A DNA stretch of 64,000 nt, from positions 62,001-126,000 of the forward strand of contig NZ_JAXIWG010000002.1 of assembly GCF_034652275.1 (NCBI RefSeq), given 5' to 3'. Source of the DNA: Yoonia sp034652275 (GTDB lineage: Bacteria; Pseudomonadota; Alphaproteobacteria; Rhodobacterales; Rhodobacteraceae). Numbering within the stretch: the first letter of the stretch is position 1; each line of letters opens with the position of its first letter. Of this stretch, positions 60,381 to 64,000 are shown one piece after another. The notes beneath the pieces are model-generated. The model was given only the letters and a program-made list of their open reading frames with translations, made no database searches and was not told where the DNA came from. The position numbers were made by a program, and so were the translations under genes.

Positions 60381-61503
60381 TTTCGACAGGACCGATTCCA
60401 GGGGGTTTGACGATGTCCGTGCTTGTACCGGTCACATATCTGACCACATCCGACGATTCCGCAATGTCCCGGATCACCGATCTGGAGATCGTCCGCTTTG
60501 GCGGGGTGGACAGCCTTGTCGGGATCACCCGTTTCGACGGCAGGCTGCAAAGCTGGGATATTGGCGGCCCCGTCCTGACCGGCGGCGCGCATCTCCAGCT
60601 TGAGGGCGGCGATGTCGCAGGCGGCGCGGGAGCAATCGTGACGCTGGACACGGCCACGGGGCCTGTGGTGTTGATCGGTGGTGGCGCGGAGGGTGCTTTC
60701 CAGCAGGTCGCCCTGACAGGCGGGCAGTGGCAGGTGACCGGCACGCTGCCGATCTTGGCGGGGTTCCGCCCCGATGTGGTGATGGATCAGGGCGATGCCC
60801 AGATCGTCTATGGCGGCCTTGCAGGCGATACCGGCATCGCGGCGTGGCGGTTCAATGCCGATGGCGGCTTCGCAACAGTCTTGCCGGTCACGCACACCGC
60901 CGGACCGGTCGTGGCGATGACCCAAGCGGCAGGGTTCGTCTATACCGTTGATGCGACCAATACGCTGGCGGGCTGGCAGGTCGATGCAACCGGCGGGCTG
61001 TCACAGATCGCGGCATTGACGCCCGCCACGGGGCTGTAGATTTCTGATCCAACGGCGGTGCAAACGGTCGTCGTGGACGGGGTCAGCTATCTTGTTCTGG
61101 CGGCGGCAGGCAGCAGCAGTCTGACCGTGATCGAGGTCGGCGCGCAAGGCGACCTGACGATCCGCGACCATTTGCTTGATACGTTGCACACGCGCTTTGG
61201 CGGGGTGGCCGCGCTCGACATCGTGACCGAAGGCGGGCGCAGCTATGTCATCGCGGGGGGCGCGGATGACGGCATATCCATCTTTGCGCTATTGCCGGGC
61301 GGGCAGCTTGTGGCACTTGCCCATATCGAGGATACGACAGCCATCGGGCTGGACAATGTCAGCGCTATCGCGGCACGCGGCCGCGCTGACCGGCTGGATA
61401 TCTTTGTCGCAAGCAGCAGCGAACCGGGGATCACGCAACTGCAGTTCGACATTACGGCAACGGGGATCACAACGACCGCGACGCTGGCGGGCGGGCTTCT
61501 GGC

Positions 61504-61641
61504 GGGCACGCAGGGTGACGACATCCTGCTGGGCGGCGTCGGTGACGACGTGATCCTGGGCGGTGCGGGCAACGACATCCTGCGCGACGGGGCCGGATCG
61601 GACGTGCTGACAGGCGGGGCTGGCCGCGATGTTTTTATCCT
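61504..61641 (+). repeat. RTX repeat block 1
   Basis: Five tandem nonapeptide units of the form GGxGxDxLx (GTQGDDILL, GGVGDDVIL, GGAGNDILR, DGAGSDVLT, GGAGRDVFI) encode a calcium-binding parallel beta-roll. The block lies downstream of the in-frame stop. Confidence 0.9.
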
Positions 61642-62080
61642 GTCCGCGGATGGTGAACGGGACACGATCACTGATTTCACCTTGGGCGAGGACCGGCTCG
61701 ATCTGTCGCTTTGGCCGATGCTGCGCGACATCAGCCAGCTGACGATGACGATCACGCCGACCGGGTTCACCATCCGCTATGGCGACGAAGAGCTGATCGT
61801 CCACAGCGCCGATGGCAACCCGATCGATTACCGTCTGTTGACGAACGCGGATGTGCTGGGCGGGATGCGTCTGCCTGCCACGCTGGCCCCCGGCTTTGCC
61901 GGACCTGACACGCCCCCGCCTGCCGTGTCGCCCGCGCCGCCCGACATTGTGCCGGATCAGGGTGGCGCTTTCTCGATGCAGGTCGCGATCCGTAGCCTTG
62001 TCTCCGACAACATGGCCGACCTGCGCAGCGCATTGCAGGGGCAGCCCGCCCCAGCCCCACCGCAGGACCGCGTGTTCACC

Positions 62081-62329
62081 GGCGCGGAAGGAAACGATAC
62101 GCTGATCGGTGGCAACGGTGCCGATCTGCTGCTGGGGCGCGGGGGGAACGATATCCTGATCGGCGGAGCCGGTCCCGATATCCTGATGGGCGGCGCAGGC
62201 CATGACGATCTGCGCGGCGGGGACGGGCATGACTTGCTGATCGGCGGCGAGGGCGATGACTGGCTCGACGGCGGCAACGGCAACGACGTGCTGATCGGCG
62301 GGGCGGGCGCGGACACGTTCATCTTCAAC
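62081..62329 (+). repeat. RTX repeat block 2
   Basis: About nine nonapeptide units (from GAEGNDTLI to GGAGADTFI), with few degenerate positions, make up the longer calcium-binding roll next to the C-terminal secretion signal. Confidence 0.9.
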
Positions 62330-62550
62330 CGCGGGCACGACCATATCGTTGATTTTGAACAGGGGATCGACCGGATCATCCTTGATGCTCGGTTATGGAC
62401 AGGGCTGACCTCGGCCCAAGACCTGCTATTCGTCTATGGCCGCCACGAAGATGCGCGCGTCACCATTGATTTCGGCAACGGCGACGTGCTCTGGATCGAC
62501 GGGGTCACGGATTTTGCCAGGCTCGCTGATGACATAGCCCTGTTCTGACT

Positions 62551-63663
62551 TCAGTTCGCGACAGCGCGCAACCTGTTGGCCAGTCCGAACACCGTCAGCG
62601 CCGGGACCAGCGCGCTTTCGGTGCCATAAATCAGATCACCGTCCTGCACCATGAACTTGCCCGCCGAGAACAGCCCGTCCGCGGTTGTCAGGTCGATGGT
62701 AAACACGACCCGTTCCTGCGGTGGGCCGGATACACCATCGCGAACCTCGGCGCGGTCGTATTCACGCAGAATCAGGATACCCTTGGGGTTCGCGGTGCTG
62801 GCGGACACACCGCCGATCAGCGCCATGGCCTGCAGCGCGCTGACCTCCGAGGTCGGAAACTCGATTTGCGATTGCAGGCCCGTCGCGCCCAGCGCTAGAA
62901 ATTTGCGTTCATCCGGCACGATCAGCACACGGTCGCCCCCCTGCACGGCAACATCCAGCCCCGGTTCTTCCAGCAACCGCTTGAGAGCGACGCCATACAC
63001 CCGCCCACCCCGCGTCAGGCGGACCTGCGGATTGACGTAAGACGGGTTCGCGCCCCCTGCGAGCGACAGAAGATCAAGCAGCCGGAAATTGCGGTCGGGG
63101 ATCTGATAGATACCCACAGCCCCCACGCCGCCTGTCAGGTTGGCGGAATTGCCGCGCCCCGGTTCCACAACAAGCTGGACCTGTGCGGACGGGATGGTGC
63201 GGACCAGTTCTTCCTCGATCCGGGCGCGGGCGGTGTCGGGGGACATGCCTGCGACACCCAACTCACCGATATAGGGGACAAAGATGCGCCCGTTCGCGCT
63301 GACCTGCGCCTCTTGCAGCGGGGTCGCGCGCTGACCCGTGCCAGCCAGAAGCGAGTTTTCCTCGGCATCCCAGATCGTCAGCTGGATGGAATCGCCCGGG
63401 GCGATCAGCAAGGAGGCCGGTTGTTGCACGGCAGGCAACCACGGCATTTGTGCGACATTGCGGTCGGGCCAGCCCTGAAGCAGGGGCAGGGTCGCGCGGT
63501 TGACCTCGTATACGGTAAAGTCATAGGCAGGCGCTTCGCCTTCGGCGGCGATATTGGCATCGGCGGCGGCCAAAACCTCGGACTGGAAACCAGCGCCGCG
63601 CGGCAGGCTGCAGCCCGCCAGGGCGAGGCATGCTGATATTGCCAGAATACGCTGAAAAATCAA
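62551..63663 (-). CDS. Polysaccharide export outer-membrane lipoprotein (Wza/OPX type)
   Basis: The 370-residue protein has a lipoprotein signal (LALAGC, Cys18), the poly-export/SLBB layout (LLIAPGDSIQLTIWDAEENS; GRIFVPYIGELGVAGMSP) and repeated SLBB segments (GGVGAVGIYQIPDRNFRLLDL). It forms the outer-membrane channel for capsule or exopolysaccharide. The start is TTG at 63663 with AAGGGG 8 nt upstream. Downstream partner genes (tyrosine kinase, polymerase) are not on this side, where the converging RTX gene ends 3 nt away. Confidence 0.88.
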   Translation of the reverse strand: MIFQRILAISACLALAGCSLPRGAGFQSEVLAAADANIAAEGEAPAYDFTVYEVNRATLPLLQGWPDRNVAQMPWLPAVQQPASLLIAPGDSIQLTIWDAEENSLLAGTGQRATPLQEAQVSANGRIFVPYIGELGVAGMSPDTARARIEEELVRTIPSAQVQLVVEPGRGNSANLTGGVGAVGIYQIPDRNFRLLDLLSLAGGANPSYVNPQVRLTRGGRVYGVALKRLLEEPGLDVAVQGGDRVLIVPDERKFLALGATGLQSQIEFPTSEVSALQAMALIGGVSASTANPKGILILREYDRAEVRDGVSGPPQERVVFTIDLTTADGLFSAGKFMVQDGDLIYGTESALVPALTVFGLANRLRAVAN

Positions 63664-63778
63664 ACCGGCTGCCCCTTGTCAAATCTCAGGGCTATCTACG
63701 CAGAAGATACCGCCTGCGACAAGAATAGTCGCGCAAAAGATGAACTGCGGGTGGTCTGCTGGCAACAGGGTGTGGCGG

Positions 63779-63955
63779 TCAGAAATCGATCGCGATGCCC
63801 TTTTTCTCCCAGTCGCCAAAGCGGACAGGCTCCGGCCCGTCCCGCCCGCCCAGTTCGGGTGGCAGGTCGAGTTTCGCGGCCTTGCGGCGTTCGGCGGCCT
63901 CTGCCAGCGCGCGCTGGGCGGCGGGGGGCAGGTCCTTGGGGGCGTCGTCGGTCAT
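63779..63955 (-). CDS. DUF1674 protein, SDHAF4-like succinate dehydrogenase assembly factor
   Basis: The 58-residue protein ends in the family signature GPEPVRFGDWEKKGIAIDF, found in mitochondrial SDHAF4 and its alphaproteobacterial relatives, which help FAD-loaded SdhA assemble. The ATG at 63955 has AAGGAGA 6 nt upstream, so the longer frame from 63979 is not used. The 115-nt gap to the export lipoprotein holds nothing I recognise. The sdh genes are not in the window. Confidence 0.85.
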   Translation of the reverse strand: MTDDAPKDLPPAAQRALAEAAERRKAAKLDLPPELGGRDGPEPVRFGDWEKKGIAIDF

Positions 63956-64000
63956 GGCGCTCTCCTTGTCGGCGGTCATGGTTTGATATACGCCGCCCTC

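Larger units (their letters stand above)
60413..62548 (+). pseudogene. RTX-type calcium-binding secreted protein, interrupted by one in-frame TAG
   Basis: The reading frame is continuous except for a TAG at 61037-61039, giving pieces of 208 and about 502 residues in the same frame; both flanks fit one protein. The N-terminal part (about 360 residues) is propeller-like beta sequence. Two RTX blocks follow (5 and 9 nonapeptides of GGxGxDxL type), and the C-terminus ends in a short hydrophobic DDIALF, as in type I secretion substrates. The start at 60413 has AGGGGG upstream. Without readthrough, the product lacks calcium-binding repeats and secretion signal. It may be a recent nonsense mutation, a sequencing error or programmed readthrough. 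No type I secretion genes are nearby. Confidence 0.8.

Noticed and set aside
1..64000. Mobile elements, prophage, CRISPR, tRNA or rRNA genes
   Set aside because: I looked for integrase or transposase motifs, regularly spaced repeats and tRNA-like 3' CCA cloverleaf regions in the gaps and found none. Gaps are short and gene content is chromosomal in character.

Overview
The window looks like a chromosomal segment of an alphaproteobacterium of the family Rhodobacteraceae (roseobacter/Rhodobacter group). This is inferred from high GC with strong third-position GC, the atpHAGDC operon, the YcgN/RibF/TIGR01459 housekeeping block, a DUF2125 protein, a DUF1674 (SDHAF4-like) protein, and a polyol cluster arranged like the smo/mtl genes of Rhodobacter sphaeroides. 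I see no rRNA, tRNA, CRISPR array, insertion sequence, integrase or plasmid function. The species cannot be named from the sequence alone.

Layout. 1-10.3 kb: the TamA/TamB outer-membrane assembly pair (tamB runs off the left edge), truA, a YcjX-YcjF pair, DUF2125, and a PhoQ/PhoP-like two-component system. 10.5-19.6 kb: mostly housekeeping genes (TraB/GumN-like protein, DUF2161 nuclease-like protein, Mn-dependent pyrophosphatase, HAD hydrolase, MaoC, ribF, ycgN, threonine aldolase, an alpha/beta hydrolase, a DsbA-fold isomerase, prs), ending in a strong terminator shared with the convergent ATP synthase F1 operon at 19.7-24.5 kb. 24.8-30.3 kb: a solitary DUF2793 protein divergent from gmd-fcl-manC-galE, with a perfect TTAA-N7-TTAA (CtrA-type) site between them. 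30.3-42.6 kb: a transport and sensing region bounded by two OmpA-family genes. It contains tctCBA, a response regulator, a histidine kinase fused to a C-terminal solute-binding domain, a PQQ-type sugar dehydrogenase and a polar amino acid ABC transporter. 42.7-50.1 kb: a sorbitol/mannitol uptake and oxidation operon with a LacI-type regulator. 50.3-57.8 kb: small unknowns, an L,D-transpeptidase and a TetR-controlled RND efflux system with an SDR. 57.8-64 kb: an AI-2E family permease, a phosphomannomutase, an RTX protein gene broken by one in-frame TAG, a Wza-type polysaccharide export lipoprotein and the DUF1674 protein.

How the parts fit. The mannose branch is complete in the window. The cupin domain of ManC can isomerise fructose-6-P, the phosphohexomutase at 58.9-60.2 kb makes mannose-1-P, ManC makes GDP-mannose, and Gmd plus Fcl make GDP-L-fucose; GalE adds UDP-galactose. 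With the export lipoprotein this points to a fucose-containing surface polysaccharide, although no glycosyltransferase is present here. The polyol operon turns sorbitol and mannitol into fructose. The most unusual item is the kinase with its own solute-binding domain next to a tripartite tricarboxylate transporter, whose presumed promoter carries an 11-bp-spaced direct repeat typical of OmpR/PhoB-family regulators. Start sites were moved from the longest open frame wherever a ribosome binding site, an overlap or family length argued for it. All functional names are recognition from sequence patterns; no database search was run.
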